Source: Pseudobacteroides sp. (GTDB lineage Bacteria > Bacillota > Clostridia > Acetivibrionales > DSM-2933). From it: DNA of 64,000 nt. This document shows positions 63,435 to 64,000 of the stretch, piece after piece. The stretch is taken from assembly GCF_036567765.1 (NCBI RefSeq), contig NZ_DATCTU010000095.1, positions 107,964-171,963 of the forward strand, read 5' to 3'. Position 1 is the first letter of the stretch; each line of letters begins with the position of its first letter. The translations under genes were made by a program, and so were the position numbers. The notes under the pieces were generated by a model, which worked only from the letters and a program-made list of their open reading frames with translations, was not told the origin of the DNA and searched no databases.

Positions 63435-63797
63435 CTACACCTCCTTGTGATCATCAATCAATCTTTTCAACTCTTCAGCCTGATGTTTACTTAATTTTTT
63501 ACCACCTATAAAAGCTGTTAGAAATTTAGGCAAGGACCCTCCAAAGGTATCCTCAACAAAACGTATACTTTGATTGGCGTAATATTCATCCTTTGTAATT
63601 AGCGATGAAACTACAGCATTTTCATTTTGAAAAATGCCCTTTTCACATAACTTTTTCAGTACTGTATATGTTGTAGACTTTTTCCAATCCATTTCCTTTT
63701 CACATAGCTTCACAAGATTGCCGGAACCAATCGGCTCGTTCTGCCAGATTAATTCTGCAAACTTTTCTTCAGTTTCTGCAAGTTTATATTCCTTCAT
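63435..63797 (-). CDS. BlaI/MecI-type repressor
   Basis: 120 residues from the ATG at 63797 (AAGGAGG 6 bases before). Winged helix with WKKSTTYTVLKKLCEKGIFQ and the C-terminal dimerisation region SLPKFLTAFIGGKKLSKHQA. Represses its own operon until cleaved by the M56 peptidase downstream (2-base gap). A perfect 11-bp inverted repeat overlaps its promoter. Confidence 0.93.
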   Translation of the reverse strand: MKEYKLAETEEKFAELIWQNEPIGSGNLVKLCEKEMDWKKSTTYTVLKKLCEKGIFQNENAVVSSLITKDEYYANQSIRFVEDTFGGSLPKFLTAFIGGKKLSKHQAEELKRLIDDHKEV

Positions 63798-63808
63798 GAT
63801 AAACCTCC

Positions 63809-63868
63809 TTGGTCTATTCAGCATCGACTTTATACTATAAATCTATATGGAATAGACCAAATTGTCAA
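63809..63868 (-). promoter_or_regulatory. blaI operator and promoter
   Basis: TTGGTCTATTC (63809-63819) and GAATAGACCAA (63850-63860) form a perfect inverted repeat 30 bases apart. On the minus strand TTGACA (63863-63868) precedes the first arm, and TAGATT lies 17 bases on. The distal arm therefore lies between -35 and -10 and the other beside the RBS, a good repressor arrangement. It does not match the TACA/TGTA dyads of staphylococcal BlaI. Confidence 0.6.
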
Positions 63869-64000
63869 TAAGTATTTATAAATTTTTTTACAGAGTCATT
63901 GTTGTTGCATAAAAAAATTTAATAAAAATCAACTGTAATATTTACCTGTAGAAAGAAGAAAGCCCCTTTGTTAATGTCAAGTGGGTTCGCCAGCAAGCAG

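Noticed and set aside
63900..64000. tRNA-like GGGTTCGCC near the right edge
   Set aside because: No acceptor or anticodon stem can be formed around it.

Overview
The window looks like a low-GC, Gram-positive, plant-fibre-degrading clostridium of the cellulosome-forming Ruminiclostridium/Acetivibrio type. This is an inference from gene content. It rests on a type I dockerin on a CotH-family protein (3.7-5.7 kb), a 1550-residue S-layer-anchored xylanase/deacetylase (33.4-38.0 kb), spore-former genes (spoVG, purR), flagellar rod genes, and strong purine-rich ribosome binding sites before ATG, GTG or TTG starts. No tRNA, rRNA, CRISPR array or prophage was seen.

Layout. 0-6 kb: YesM/YesN-type two-component system, an LplA-type sugar-binding protein and the dockerin-CotH protein. 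6-25 kb, nearly all on the minus strand: a sulfur-assimilation island. It holds a Nudix hydrolase, two YezD-type small proteins, cysK, a broken Rrf2 regulator, a NifX-like protein, an SsuABC-type transporter, O-acetylhomoserine sulfhydrylase (metY), a three-gene membrane iron-sulfur unit, a URO-D methyltransferase remnant, a nitrogenase-like D/K pair, a CE7 esterase, a nitroreductase, a GNAT, metQ and a deletion-fused metN/metI. 25-29.7 kb: a B12-type radical SAM protein, an MFS transporter framed by a 60-bp direct repeat, a CODH tail remnant and a binding protein with a copper-amine-oxidase-like domain. 30-38 kb: GH18 protein, orphan sugar permease and the giant xylanase. 38-40 kb: group II intron tail and an ISL3 element. 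40-55.5 kb: housekeeping genes (prs, glmU, spoVG, purR, murC, fabZ, rod genes, a phosphoesterase, a histidine kinase, recD2, a GGDEF regulator). 55.8-64 kb: rhodanese, decayed permeases, ferredoxin, NapH-like protein, LysR/YeiH, and BlaR1/BlaI.

The sulfur island is the most interesting part. Seven transcription units share one operator-like motif (read on the minus strand about TAAAYnnATAnGAATARTR). In six of them it lies directly after the -10 box of a strong TTGAnA-N17/18-TAWWAT promoter. Six places carry a compact leader RNA: a 4-bp hairpin on an internal loop (YGA/AG) whose 3' side is reused as the start of an intrinsic terminator. The hairpin and lower stem change by compensating pairs between copies, so this is probably a real attenuator or riboswitch-like family that I cannot match to a known class. 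The nitrogenase-like D/K pair keeps all six P-cluster cysteines. Its setting (MetY, sulfonate-type transport, NifX-like protein, CysK) points to sulfur salvage, as in methylthio-alkane reductase, rather than N2 fixation.

Two further themes. A ~105-bp near-palindromic element occurs four times, always in the same orientation just upstream of a minus-strand gene, plus one truncated copy. Several genes are broken by internal deletions rather than point mutations (rrf2, URO-D, metN/metI, a permease pair, a CODH tail, a methyltransferase piece), suggesting recent decay or strain- or assembly-specific loss in the sulfur-linked loci.
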